A DNA stretch of 48,402 nucleotides from SIG701 sp045577175 (GCA_045577175.1 JAZNHT010000021.1:1-48402); one strand, 5' to 3'; numbered from the stretch's first letter, positions 1 through 8,382 are shown. Notes: a model not told the origin generated them from the sequence alone. A program made the numbers and translations.

Positions 1-50
1 GATTTTATTATCAAAAATGCCTGTAAATTCAAGGTTTTTCGCCACTTATG

Positions 51-91
51 AAGAAAAAACAGACCTCATAGGATTTCTCCTACAAGGTCTG
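51..91 (-). terminator. Intrinsic terminator of ppdK
   Basis: Read leftward, the stem CAGACCT pairs with AGGTCTG around an 18-base loop and is followed by a run of T residues. It lies about 70 bases past the ppdK stop codon. The first 50 bases of the window show nothing else recognisable. Confidence 0.85.
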
Positions 92-159
92 TGGGTTATT
101 CATTTTGTGCTTGGGCAGAAATTTTTGTCTGCCCTAAAACAGCTGTTTTGTGTCCGGGA

Positions 160-2784
160 TTAACCCTTGATAGCAGCCTGAGCAGCGGCCAGTCTTGCGA
201 TCGGCACACGGAACGGCGAGCAGGATACATAGTCAAGACCGAGCTTGTGGCAGAACTCAACGGAGGTCGGGTCGCCGCCGTGCTCACCGCAGATACCTAC
301 GTGGAGGTTCGGGTTCACGGGACGTCCGAGCGTGATTGCCATGTTCATCAGCTTGCCTACGCCGGTCTGGTCGAGCTTCGCAAACGGATCGTTCTCGAAG
401 ATCTTCGCATCGTAGTAAGCGTTGAGGAACTTACCTGCGTCGTCACGGCTGAAGCCGTAAGTCATCTGGGTAAGGTCGTTCGTACCGAAGCAGAAGAAGT
501 CAGCGTTTGCAGCGATCTCGTCAGCGGTAAGGCATGCACGCGGGATCTCAACCATCGTACCAACCTCGTACTTGAGGTCAGCGCCGGCTGCTGCGATCTC
601 AGCGTCAGCGGTCTCGATAACAACCTTCTTAACGTACTTGAGCTCCTTGACGTCGCCAACCAGCGGGATCATGATCTCGGGCTTGACGTTCCAGTCAGCG
701 TGCGCCTTCTGTACGTTGATAGCGGCACGGATAACAGCCTTGGTCTGCATAGCAGCGATCTCCGGATAGGTGACAGCAAGACGGCATCCGCGGTGACCCA
801 TCATCGGGTTGAACTCGTGGAGGGATGCGATGATCTCCTTGATCTGTGCAACGGTCTTGCCCTGCGTCTTAGCGAGGAGAGCGATCTCCTCCTCGGTGTT
901 CGGAACGAACTCATGCAGCGGCGGATCGAGGAAACGGATGCAGACCGGGTTGCCCTCGAGAGCCTCGTAGAGCTTTTCGAAGTCGGACTGCTGGTAGGGG
1001 AGAATCTTTGCGAGAGCAACTTCTCTCTCCGCAGCGGTATCGGAGCAGATCATCTCGCGGAATGCGGCGATTCTGTCTGCCTCGAAGAACATGTGCTCGG
1101 TACGGCAGAGACCGATACCCTCAGCGCCAAGCTCGCGCGCCTTCTTAGCGTCAGCGGGCGTGTCGGCGTTGGTGCGGACCTTCAGCGTGCGGAACTCGTC
1201 AGCCCAGCCCATGATGGTGCCGAAGTTGCCGGAGATCTCTGCGTCAACGGTCGGGATGATACCGTCGTAGATGTTACCGGTGGAGCCGTCGATGGAGATG
1301 AAGTCGCCCTCAACGTAGGTCTTGCCTGCGAGCGTGAACTTCTTGTTCTCCTCGTCCATAGCGATGTCGCCGCAGCCGGATACGCAGCACTTACCCATAC
1401 CGCGGGCAACGACTGCTGCGTGAGAGGTCATACCGCCGCGGACAGTCAGGATACCCTGAGCCGCCTTCATACCGGTGATGTCCTCGGGAGAGGTCTCAAG
1501 GCGGACAAGAACGACCTTCTTGCCGGCTGCCTTCCAGGCCTCTGCATCCCCAGCGGAGAATACGACCTGACCGCAAGCGGCACCGGGGGATGCGCCGAGA
1601 CCCTTACCGACCGGGTTAGCAGCCTTCAGAGCCTTTGCATCGAACTGCGGGTGCAGAAGCGTGTCAAGGTTACGGGGATCGATCATGAGAACTGCCTCTT
1701 CCTTGGTCTTGTGACCCTCTGCTACGAGATCGACAGCGATCTGCAGAGCTGCGGGAGCGGTTCTCTTACCGTTTCTGGTCTGGAGCATGTAGAGCTTCTC
1801 GTTCTCGATGGTGAACTCCATGTCCTGCATGTCGTGGTAGTGGTTCTCGAGAATCTCGCAAACTCTCTTGAAGTCCTCGAATGCCTGCGGGAACTTCTCT
1901 GCCATCTGAGCCATCGGCATAGGAGTACGAACGCCTGCAACGACGTCCTCGCCCTGTGCGTTGGTGAGGAACTCACCCATGAGCTTCTTCTCACCGGTAG
2001 CGGGATCGCGCGTGAACGCTACGCCGGTACCGCAGTTGTCGCCCATGTTACCGAATGCCATTGCCTGTACGTTAACGGCAGTACCCCAGCTGTAGGGAAT
2101 ATCGTTGTCGCGGCGGTATACGTTTGCACGGGGGTTGTCCCAGCTGCGGAATACTGCCTTGACTGCGCCGAGGAGCTGCTCCTTGGGATCGCTCGGGAAG
2201 TCGGAGCCGATCTTAGCCTTGTACTCAGCCTTGAACTGGTTTGCGAGCTCCTTCAGATCGTCAGCGGTGAGCTCGACGTCCTGCTTCACGCCCTTCTTCT
2301 CCTTCATCTCATCGATGAGCTCCTCGAAGTACTTCTTACCGACCTCCATAACGACGTCGGAGTACATCTGGATAAAGCGGCGGTAGCAGTCATATGCCCA
2401 GCGAGCATTGCCGGACTTAGCTGCCATAACTTCAACAACCTCTTCGTTCAGACCGAGGTTCAGAATGGTATCCATCATACCGGGCATGGATGCTCGTGCA
2501 CCGGAGCGGACGGAAACGAGAAGCGGGTTCTCCTTGTCGCCGAACTTCTTGCCGACAACGGTCTCCATCTTGCCGATGTACTCCATGATCTGTGCCATGA
2601 TCTCATCATTGATCTTTCTGCCGTCCTCATAGTACTGAGTGCAGGCCTCGGTCGTGATGGTGAAACCCTGCGGAACGGGAAGACCGATGTTGGTCATCTC
2701 TGCGAGATTTGCGCCTTTACCGCCGAGCAGTTCGCGCATGCTTGCGTCGCCCTCGGAAAAGAGGTACACATACTTCTTTGCCAT
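160..2784 (-). CDS. ppdK: Pyruvate, phosphate dikinase
   Basis: Interconverts pyruvate, ATP and phosphate with PEP, AMP and pyrophosphate in the cytosol, a glycolytic or gluconeogenic step common in anaerobic Clostridia. The 874 residues match the family length. The N-terminal nucleotide-binding part opens with GGKGANLAEM. The swivelling phosphohistidine domain carries GGMTSHAAVVARGMGK, with the catalytic His in TSHAA. The C-terminal PEP/pyruvate barrel ends with GICGEHGGDP, which holds the catalytic Cys. The start was set at the ATG of MAKKYVYLF because GGAGGA lies six bases upstream; an in-frame TTG four codons earlier overlaps that ribosome binding site. It is monocistronic, with its own promoter and terminator. 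The identification is near certain. Confidence 0.98.
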   Translation of the reverse strand: MAKKYVYLFSEGDASMRELLGGKGANLAEMTNIGLPVPQGFTITTEACTQYYEDGRKINDEIMAQIMEYIGKMETVVGKKFGDKENPLLVSVRSGARASMPGMMDTILNLGLNEEVVEVMAAKSGNARWAYDCYRRFIQMYSDVVMEVGKKYFEELIDEMKEKKGVKQDVELTADDLKELANQFKAEYKAKIGSDFPSDPKEQLLGAVKAVFRSWDNPRANVYRRDNDIPYSWGTAVNVQAMAFGNMGDNCGTGVAFTRDPATGEKKLMGEFLTNAQGEDVVAGVRTPMPMAQMAEKFPQAFEDFKRVCEILENHYHDMQDMEFTIENEKLYMLQTRNGKRTAPAALQIAVDLVAEGHKTKEEAVLMIDPRNLDTLLHPQFDAKALKAANPVGKGLGASPGAACGQVVFSAGDAEAWKAAGKKVVLVRLETSPEDITGMKAAQGILTVRGGMTSHAAVVARGMGKCCVSGCGDIAMDEENKKFTLAGKTYVEGDFISIDGSTGNIYDGIIPTVDAEISGNFGTIMGWADEFRTLKVRTNADTPADAKKARELGAEGIGLCRTEHMFFEADRIAAFREMICSDTAAEREVALAKILPYQQSDFEKLYEALEGNPVCIRFLDPPLHEFVPNTEEEIALLAKTQGKTVAQIKEIIASLHEFNPMMGHRGCRLAVTYPEIAAMQTKAVIRAAINVQKAHADWNVKPEIMIPLVGDVKELKYVKKVVIETADAEIAAAGADLKYEVGTMVEIPRACLTADEIAANADFFCFGTNDLTQMTYGFSRDDAGKFLNAYYDAKIFENDPFAKLDQTGVGKLMNMAITLGRPVNPNLHVGICGEHGGDPTSVEFCHKLGLDYVSCSPFRVPIARLAAAQAAIKG

Positions 2785-2869
2785 AAAATCCTCCAAAAAA
2801 ATAATTTATTATTAGCCTCTGTTGGTTGCAATCGGCAAAACATACCAACCGCAACGTACATTATACCAT

Positions 2870-2899
2870 ATATTACAGAAAATATCTACTGTTTTTCAA
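2870..2899 (-). promoter_or_regulatory. Sigma-A-type promoter of ppdK
   Basis: Read leftward, TTGAAA (2894-2899) and TATAAT (2870-2875) are separated by 18 bases. The 5' leader of about 80 bases contains a short possible hairpin, GTTGGT with ACCAAC. Confidence 0.7.
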
Positions 2900-2972
2900 A
2901 TTTTTTCAAAAAAATTTTGTAAAAATTCTTCTTTATTCCCGTATCGGTTATGGGCAATATCCACAGATGCGG

Positions 2973-4232
2973 TTATTTTTCTCCCATGACCGCCTCGCAC
3001 GCCGCCATAATGCCGAGTCTGCCGCTCTCGTAGGTGAGTCCGCCCTGCAAAAAAACGGTGAACGGATCGCGGAGAGGCGCATCGGCGGAAAGCTCGATGG
3101 AAGCGCCGCCGACAAACGCGCCTGCCGCCATGATGACCTCATCGGCGTAGCCGGGCATCGCCCACGGCTCGGGGGTGACATGGGAATCGACAGGAGAGGC
3201 GGATTGGATGCCGCGGCAGAACGCGCAGAGCGCATCGCGGTTTTTAAGGGAGACGGTCTGGATGATGTCGGAACGGCGTTCAAACGCACGCGGCAGAACA
3301 TCAAATCCGCACGCCTCAAACATATACGCGGCGAGGTGCGCGGTTTTCATCGCCTGCGCTACCGTATGCGGTGCGTAGAAAAGACCGCGGAGCATATTGC
3401 GGTTCTGTCCGAGGGACGCACCTGCATCGAGTCCGACACCGGGGCAGATGAGGCGGTTTCCGGCAAGCTCGACGGCGCGCGGCGTACCGCAGAGATAGCC
3501 GCCGATGTCCGCCATGCCGCCGCCCGGATTTTTGATAAGCGATCCGATGATGAGATCGGCACCGACGGCGCACGGCTCCGCCGTTTCGGTAAATTCGCCG
3601 TAGCAGTTATCGACGACGACGTACACCTCGTGCTTCACCTCGGCTCGAACAAATCTCGCAATCTCGCCGATCTCGGAAACGGTGAGCGTCGGACGGTTGA
3701 GGTAGCCCTTGGAGCGCTGGATGAACACGACCTTGAGCGCACTCCCGTGCGCGGCGATCTTCGCCTTGATGCCGGCGAAATCAATCTTCCCGTCGCGGGT
3801 GAAATCAACACCGTCATAGCGGACGCCGAAATCGGCAAGGGAGCCGTCGCCGTTGGCACCGTCCATGCCGATGACCTCGCGGAGCGTATCGTAGGGCGAG
3901 CCGGTGACGGAGAGCATCACGTCGCCGGGGCGCAGGAGCGCAAACAAGCCGATCGTAAGCGCGTGCGTGCCGCTCTGGATTGCAGGGCGCATAAAGCCTG
4001 CCTCGGCTCCGAAAATTTTGGTGGCAATACGGTCAACGGCATCTCTGCCGCTGTCGCCGTAGCCGTAGCCCGTGGAGGGTGCGAACATGGATTCGCTGAC
4101 TCTTTCCTCGCGGAAGACGTCAAGCACCTTTTCCGTGCCGACACGGGCAATCTCGTCAATATCGCGGAAAATATCCGCCATTTCCGCTTCGGCGCGCAGT
4201 GCGAGTGCGCGCACGGATTCTGAAATCTGCAT
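2973..4232 (-). CDS. ynbB: PLP-dependent methionine gamma-lyase family protein (aluminium-resistance/YnbB family)
   Basis: A fold-type I PLP enzyme of the Cys/Met metabolism superfamily, of the group annotated as 'aluminium resistance protein' or YnbB. Its true substrate is not established. The 419 residues are full length. Visible motifs are the N-terminal ESMFAPSTGYGYGDSGR, the substrate-loop-like QSGTHALT near residue 87, the PLP-pairing Asp in VVVDNCYGEF near 208, and the Schiff-base Lys at about 234 in GSLIKNPGGG. The start is the ATG of MQISES, preceded by a modest GAGG. In other Firmicutes this gene often sits near miaA, hfq or glnA; here it lies alone downstream of a good promoter. 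The family call is firm and the reaction is unknown. Confidence 0.9.
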   Translation of the reverse strand: MQISESVRALALRAEAEMADIFRDIDEIARVGTEKVLDVFREERVSESMFAPSTGYGYGDSGRDAVDRIATKIFGAEAGFMRPAIQSGTHALTIGLFALLRPGDVMLSVTGSPYDTLREVIGMDGANGDGSLADFGVRYDGVDFTRDGKIDFAGIKAKIAAHGSALKVVFIQRSKGYLNRPTLTVSEIGEIARFVRAEVKHEVYVVVDNCYGEFTETAEPCAVGADLIIGSLIKNPGGGMADIGGYLCGTPRAVELAGNRLICPGVGLDAGASLGQNRNMLRGLFYAPHTVAQAMKTAHLAAYMFEACGFDVLPRAFERRSDIIQTVSLKNRDALCAFCRGIQSASPVDSHVTPEPWAMPGYADEVIMAAGAFVGGASIELSADAPLRDPFTVFLQGGLTYESGRLGIMAACEAVMGEK

Positions 4233-4263
4233 AAAAACCTCACAAGTATAAAATCATCTCTTT

Positions 4264-4292
4264 ATTATACCGCGCGAACGTGCATCTGTAAA
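4264..4292 (-). promoter_or_regulatory. Promoter of the ynbB-like gene
   Basis: Read leftward, TTTACA (4287-4292) and TATAAT (4264-4269) are spaced by exactly 17 bases, about 31 bases ahead of the start codon. Confidence 0.7.
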
Positions 4293-4356
4293 GGTTTTTT
4301 TGCGAATTTCGGGGAAGAATGAGTGTAGGAGGCACGATTGCGGCGCGCACACCTAC

Positions 4357-4823
4357 GCAGGAGGCGTTTAACGCGGAACGCCTCCTGCACCACCGCCACG
4401 GTCAGAGGGCGGGGAGGCTTTGATCCCCGCCCGCCTTTTGGCGGCATTTGCGGCTGACGGAGAGTTTGCAAAATCGCGCGGTGTGTAGCTTTTCCGTTTG
4501 TCACCTCCGCATATTATTTGCGAACGGACTTCGCACGTACAATTCCCACGAGATTCGTTGAAATACAAAAAGCGTTTACGCTGTGTCAGCAGAGACGAAG
4601 CACGTCGCATGAGCGACGTATCATTTACAATGACGTTTCGCCGTTGTTCGCACTGCACGCCGATCATGACGTCATGTTAAGCTGAAGAAAAAGTGGTATG
4701 TTGTCATGCAGTAACCGATGAAAGAACGCATATGTAGTGGGGAGTTCCAAGAGGGGAGGACTCCTCCTCCCCTCTTTGGTGTGGCGGTGGTGCAGGAGGT
4801 GCTCCGCACTAAGCACCTCCTGC
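4357..4823 (+). repeat. Structured non-coding repeat element A, copy 1
   Basis: This fills most of the 613-base gap between the ynbB-like gene and the next CDS, and I find no credible gene in it. Each end is a hairpin: GCAGGAGGCG with CGCCTCCTGC (4357-4388) and GCAGGAGGTGC with GCACCTCCTGC (4792-4823). The ends are also inverted copies of each other: CCTCCTGCACCACCGCCAC at 4381-4399 matches GTGGCGGTGGTGCAGGAGG at 4781-4799 perfectly. Further hairpins lie just inside (GGGCGGGGA/TCCCCGCCC and AAGAGGGGAGGA/TCCTCCCCTCTT). Copy 2 at 28044-28543 shares several internal blocks in the same order. Confidence 0.75.
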
Positions 4824-4856
4824 GTCCTTACGTACATAAAGAAAGGAGGTGAAAAA

Positions 4857-5063
4857 ATGGCAAAGCAGAACACCACCCCCGAAAGCGATCTCCCCATCGG
4901 CTTCGCCATGGCACTCGCGCAAAACGGTCCCGCCATGGCAGCCTTCGCCGGTCTGGACGAGCTCGCCAAGGAGCAGCTGATCGCCCGCGCCAAGGCGGCA
5001 CAGAGCAAAGCCGATATGCGCGAAATCGTCGGAAGCATCGGCGGCTATCCGCCTCTTTTGTAA
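4857..5063 (+). CDS. Small conserved-looking protein, function unknown
   Basis: A 68-residue soluble protein with no signal peptide or membrane segment. The start is the ATG of MAKQNTTPE because AGGAGG lies seven bases upstream; the same frame is open further upstream but runs into repeat element A. It has the pattern PIGFAMALAQNGPAM, then LDELAKEQLIARAKA, then MREIVGSIG, which predicts two or three short helices. I recall short clostridial proteins with a similar 'GFGMALAQN...F..L..EQ...I' pattern and no assigned role; this is recollection, not a search. It is followed by a separate promoter for the next small gene, so it may be transcribed from within or upstream of the repeat element. Confidence 0.75.
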   Translation: MAKQNTTPESDLPIGFAMALAQNGPAMAAFAGLDELAKEQLIARAKAAQSKADMREIVGSIGGYPPLL

Positions 5064-5088
5064 AAAACGAAAACTTTACAAAATGCCG

Positions 5089-5117
5089 TTGCTTTTTTCG
5101 AATCCGTGAGGTATCAT
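5089..5117 (+). promoter_or_regulatory. Promoter of the small membrane protein gene
   Basis: TTGCTT (5089-5094) and TATCAT (5112-5117) are 17 bases apart, about 40 bases ahead of the ATG at 5156. Confidence 0.6.
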
Positions 5118-5155
5118 AAAAGCAGCCGCACAAACTACGGATCGGGAGGATTTCC

Positions 5156-5413
5156 ATGAACATCACGGATACCGGCACAATTGCAGAAAAGCTCACAGAA
5201 AAAAAGAAGAAAAGCCCTTTGACGGTGGGCGAGGACATGAATCTCACCCTGTCCGTCTACCGCAAGGATCAGCCCCGGGAGAAATGCGGCACGCTTACGC
5301 TGAGGGGCTCGCTCGATTTGTCCCTTGTGAAGGCAGGGACATTGCTCGCCGCCGTCATTATCGGTGTGCGTGCCCTCTCCCTTCTCAAAAATCTGCTTAA
5401 AAAGAAATCCTGA
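5156..5413 (+). CDS. Small single-pass membrane protein, function unknown
   Basis: An 85-residue protein. The N-terminal half is polar and lysine-rich (KLTEKKKKSPLTVGEDM), followed by a short beta-like stretch (LTLSVYRKDQPREKCGTLTLRG). A hydrophobic segment of about 20 residues near the C terminus (AGTLLAAVIIGVRALSLL) is followed by a basic tail KNLLKKKS, so a membrane anchor with the N-terminal part in the cytosol is likely. The start is supported by GGGAGG eight bases upstream, and the gene has its own promoter and a strong terminator. No family was recognised. Expression signals on both sides argue that it is a real gene. Confidence 0.75.
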   Translation: MNITDTGTIAEKLTEKKKKSPLTVGEDMNLTLSVYRKDQPREKCGTLTLRGSLDLSLVKAGTLLAAVIIGVRALSLLKNLLKKKS

Positions 5414-5417
5414 CGGA

Positions 5418-5458
5418 AGGAGTGTCCGCCGCGCAAGCGGTGCGGCACTCCTTTTTTT
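5418..5458 (+). terminator. Strong intrinsic terminator
   Basis: AGGAGTG (5418-5424) pairs with CACTCCT (5446-5452), the inner part CCGC...GCGG pairs as well, and the T run continues to 5458. It closes the small membrane-protein unit. Confidence 0.9.
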
Positions 5459-5483
5459 GTGAAAAATGCCTATGCAAAAATTC

Positions 5484-5512
5484 TTGACACGGTCTAAGCT
5501 CTGTGTTATGAT
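5484..5512 (+). promoter_or_regulatory. Consensus promoter of the Na/Pi cotransporter gene
   Basis: A perfect TTGACA (5484-5489) and TATGAT (5507-5512) are spaced by 17 bases. The leader of about 90 bases that follows contains two neat hairpins (5522-5538 and 5542-5566). Confidence 0.85.
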
Positions 5513-5609
5513 TATTATGGGGAGATTTGGGAAATCTCTCTGCTGTACGGAGAAGCTCTCCGCAGCGATGTAAGAAGTAAGAAAAGAAAAAGAAAGAAGG
5601 TAAAATCAC

Positions 5610-7355
5610 ATGGGCATTTCCGAAATCCTCGAGCTTCTGCTCGGACTCGTCCTCTTTTTGTACGGTATGACCGTCATGGGCAACGCACTGGAGAAGTGCG
5701 CCGGTCACCGCATGAAATCCATCCTCGGCAAAATGACCTCCAACACGTTCAAGGGCTTTCTGCTCGGTCTCGGCGTCACACTTTTGATTCAGTCCTCCTC
5801 CGCCACGACTGTCATGGTCGTCGGCTTCGTCAACTCCGGCCTCATGACGCTCGGTCAGTCGATCGGCGTTATCATGGGTGCCAACCTCGGTACATCCGTC
5901 ACCGCATGGCTGATCTCCATGACCTCCATTGAGGCCAGCGGCATTCTGTCCCTCTTCAAGCCGTCCACGTTCACGCCGATCCTTGCCGTCATCGGCATCA
6001 TCCTGTTCATGTTCCAGAAGAACGCCAAGCGCAAGGATATTGGTCTTATCATGATCGGCTTCGCCATTCTGATGTTCGGTATGGATACGATGTCCGGCTC
6101 CGTAGCGGGTCTGAAAGAAAACGAGGCATTCACAAGCGTCCTCACGGCGTTCTCCAACCCGATCCTCGGCGTTCTCGTCGGTACGGTCTTCACCGCGATT
6201 ATCCAGTCCTCCTCCGCCTCGGTCGGTATTTTGCAGGCACTGACGACAACCGGCGCGGTCAGCTACGCCACCGCAATCCCCGTTATCATGGGTCAGAACA
6301 TCGGTACGTGCGTAAGTGCCATGATCTCCTCCGTCGGTGCATCGAAAAACGCACGCCGTGCGGCGATCATCCACCTGTCGTTCAACGTCATCGCCACGCT
6401 GATTATTCTGCCGGTGTACTATGCACTGAATATGATCTTCGAAATTCCCTTCGTACAGGGATACGCCGACCCCGTCGGCATCGCTGTTGTGCACACCGTA
6501 TTCAAGATTTTTGCGCTCGTGCTGCTGATGCCTGCCTCTCGCCTGCTTGAAAAGTTGGCCATGAAGATTCTCCCCGAATCCAAAGCAGAGGGCGAAACCG
6601 AGCTTCTCGACGAGCGTCTGTTTGCCACCCCTGCCGTTGCGATTGAGCAGAGCCGCATCGTCGCCACGGAAATGGCGGATATATCCATCCGTTCCATGAA
6701 GGATGCCCTCGCCATGCTGAACAAGCCGTTCTCCGCCAAGGAGGCGACAGCACTGCGCGAGGCGGAGGACAAGGTAGACCTGTACGAGGACAAAATCGGT
6801 ACGTATCTCGTGAAGGTATCCGCGCTTGAGCTTTCCGAGGAAGACAGCACGCAGGCAAACGAGTTGCTCCGTCTGATCGGCGACATCGAGAGAATCTCCG
6901 ACCACTCCGTTGAGGTGATCGCCTCGCTTGAGGAGATGCACGAGAAGGGACTGGATTTCTCCGCGGACGCAAAGCGCGAGCTGACCGTCATGACCGATGC
7001 CGTTTCGGAAATTCTGGATCTTGCCCTCACCGCGATTCAGAAGCGCGACCTTGCCGCCGCCGCTATGGTAGAGCCGCTTGAGCAGGTCGTGGACGCGCTT
7101 CGCGACAAGATCAAAAAGCAGCACATCTCTCGCCTGCAGAAGCAGGAGTGCACGATCGAGATGGGCTTCATCCTCGCGGATCTTCTGAACAGCCTGGAGA
7201 GAATCTCCGACCACTGCTCCAACATCGCCGGATGTATGCTGGAGATGTCTCACGAATCGATGGATATGCACCAGTACCTCAGAAGCGTCAAGGCGGGCGA
7301 GGAGCAGGGCTTCAACCATTATTTCGAATACTTCACGATGAAATACGCGCTCTGA
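5610..7355 (+). CDS. Na/Pi cotransporter family protein with C-terminal PhoU-like domain
   Basis: A sodium-coupled phosphate transporter of the NptA/YjbB (PNaS) type in the cytoplasmic membrane; direction of transport (uptake or export) is not clear for this branch. The protein is 581 residues. The first 320 or so hold about eight hydrophobic helices with the duplicated QSSSA signature: LLIQSSSATTVMVV near residue 55 and AIIQSSSASVGIL near 200. From about residue 345 the sequence is helical, acidic and soluble, with two repeats of a PhoU-type helical unit, each containing a LERISDH or IERISDH motif. The start is the ATG after AGAAGG. A type-B repeat hairpin follows the stop codon. The family call is secure. 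Confidence 0.93.
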   Translation: MGISEILELLLGLVLFLYGMTVMGNALEKCAGHRMKSILGKMTSNTFKGFLLGLGVTLLIQSSSATTVMVVGFVNSGLMTLGQSIGVIMGANLGTSVTAWLISMTSIEASGILSLFKPSTFTPILAVIGIILFMFQKNAKRKDIGLIMIGFAILMFGMDTMSGSVAGLKENEAFTSVLTAFSNPILGVLVGTVFTAIIQSSSASVGILQALTTTGAVSYATAIPVIMGQNIGTCVSAMISSVGASKNARRAAIIHLSFNVIATLIILPVYYALNMIFEIPFVQGYADPVGIAVVHTVFKIFALVLLMPASRLLEKLAMKILPESKAEGETELLDERLFATPAVAIEQSRIVATEMADISIRSMKDALAMLNKPFSAKEATALREAEDKVDLYEDKIGTYLVKVSALELSEEDSTQANELLRLIGDIERISDHSVEVIASLEEMHEKGLDFSADAKRELTVMTDAVSEILDLALTAIQKRDLAAAAMVEPLEQVVDALRDKIKKQHISRLQKQECTIEMGFILADLLNSLERISDHCSNIAGCMLEMSHESMDMHQYLRSVKAGEEQGFNHYFEYFTMKYAL

Positions 7356-7365
7356 TTTACAAAAA

Positions 7366-7460
7366 GGGAGGGAAGAACCATCTCACACGCCGAAGGTTCT
7401 TCCCTCCCCCTCTTTCGCCTGACGGCGAAATTCACCCTCACCCATCTCCTTGGCTTGCGA
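7366..7460 (+). repeat. Type-B palindromic repeat, copy B1 (possible terminator)
   Basis: A perfect 14-base stem, GGGAGGGAAGAACC (7366-7379) with GGTTCTTCCCTCCC (7395-7408), encloses the loop ATCTCACACGCCGAA. A conserved tail follows, ending CCATCTCCTTGGCTTGC. It lies directly after the Na/Pi cotransporter gene in sense orientation and could end its transcript. Confidence 0.8.
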
Positions 7461-7483
7461 ATCTTTTATTATGAGGTTCTTTT

Positions 7484-8377
7484 ATGAAACTGTACGCACC
7501 GGAATATTACAAGGATTTCGCCTGCACTGCAGACCGATGCCGGCACAGCTGCTGTATCGGCTGGGAAATCGACGTGGACGGAGATACCCTGTCAAAATAC
7601 GAATCTCTGACGGGAGAGTACGCCGCGAAAATCCGCGAAAGCATCGATTTTGCCGACGTGCCGCACTTCCGCCTCGGTGAGGGAGACCGCTGTCCGCATC
7701 TGGATGAAAACGGGCTTTGCCGCATCATTCTTACCTGCGGCGAGGGTGCGCTCTGCGAAATCTGCCGTGAGCATCCCAGGTTCTACAACGATACGCCAAA
7801 CGGCAAGGAGGTCGGGCTCGGCATGTCGTGCGAGGAGGCGTGCAGGCTGATTCTCACCTCGGACGGGTACGGACGCATGATCGGGAGCGGCGAAACGGAC
7901 GGCGAATGCCCGAACGGATTTGATCCCGTGCCGCTTCGGGCGGAATTGTACGAAATTCTCTCCGACCGCGCGATGCCGTATCCCGAACGGCTCTCAAAAA
8001 TCAGTGCGGCGCACGGTGTTTCCCTGTCCGACCGCACGGATGCAGAATGGCAGGAAGTCCTCGCCTCGCTGGAATATCTTGCCGAGGGAGATCGGGCACT
8101 GTTTCGGGCGTTTTCGTCCGACCCTGCCACACCGAAGGAGATCGAGCTTTCACTGGAGAGGGCGCTCGCCTATTTCATTTTCCGCCACTGCACGGGTGCG
8201 CGATCCATGGAGGATTTCCGCGCCGCACTCGGGCTGTCGCTGTTTCTGGAACGGCTGCTCGCCTCGATTGCGAAAGCGGACACGACCGCCGTCGCCGAAT
8301 GTGCGCGCATCGTTTCCGAGGAGATCGAATACTGCGAGGATAACACGGACGGGATCAAGTGTGCATTTTGGTTTTGA
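7484..8377 (+). CDS. fliB: FliB-family lysine-N-methylase (Cys-rich)
   Basis: Resembles the FliB family, named after the enzyme that methylates flagellin lysines in Salmonella. The 297 residues include the diagnostic N-terminal cluster CTADRCRHSCCIGWEI near residues 14-29 and a second Cys set, CPHLDENGLC...CGEGALCEICREHP, near 70-100. These cysteines probably bind metal or an Fe-S cluster. The C-terminal half is helical. The start is the ATG of MKLYAPEYYKDF, the usual family N terminus; only a weak ribosome binding site (GAGG) is visible. No flagellar genes are nearby, so the methylated protein here is unknown. Many non-motile Clostridia carry such genes, so the name describes family, not function. 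Confidence 0.85.
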   Translation: MKLYAPEYYKDFACTADRCRHSCCIGWEIDVDGDTLSKYESLTGEYAAKIRESIDFADVPHFRLGEGDRCPHLDENGLCRIILTCGEGALCEICREHPRFYNDTPNGKEVGLGMSCEEACRLILTSDGYGRMIGSGETDGECPNGFDPVPLRAELYEILSDRAMPYPERLSKISAAHGVSLSDRTDAEWQEVLASLEYLAEGDRALFRAFSSDPATPKEIELSLERALAYFIFRHCTGARSMEDFRAALGLSLFLERLLASIAKADTTAVAECARIVSEEIEYCEDNTDGIKCAFWF

Positions 8378-8382
8378 GAAAC

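Noticed and set aside
91..2922. A 943-codon open frame on the + strand across ppdK
   Set aside because: It is the antisense of ppdK. Its product is a low-complexity mix rich in Val, Leu, His and Asp with no motif, and GC-rich codons in ppdK explain the lack of stops.
4368..4680. Short open frames on both strands within repeat element A, copy 1
   Set aside because: They lack ribosome binding sites, overlap hairpins and are not kept as open frames in copy 2.
5397..7319. A 640-codon - strand frame opposite the Na/Pi cotransporter
   Set aside because: The + strand protein has the duplicated QSSSA signature and a consensus promoter. The antisense product is an Asp/Gly/His-rich artefact.
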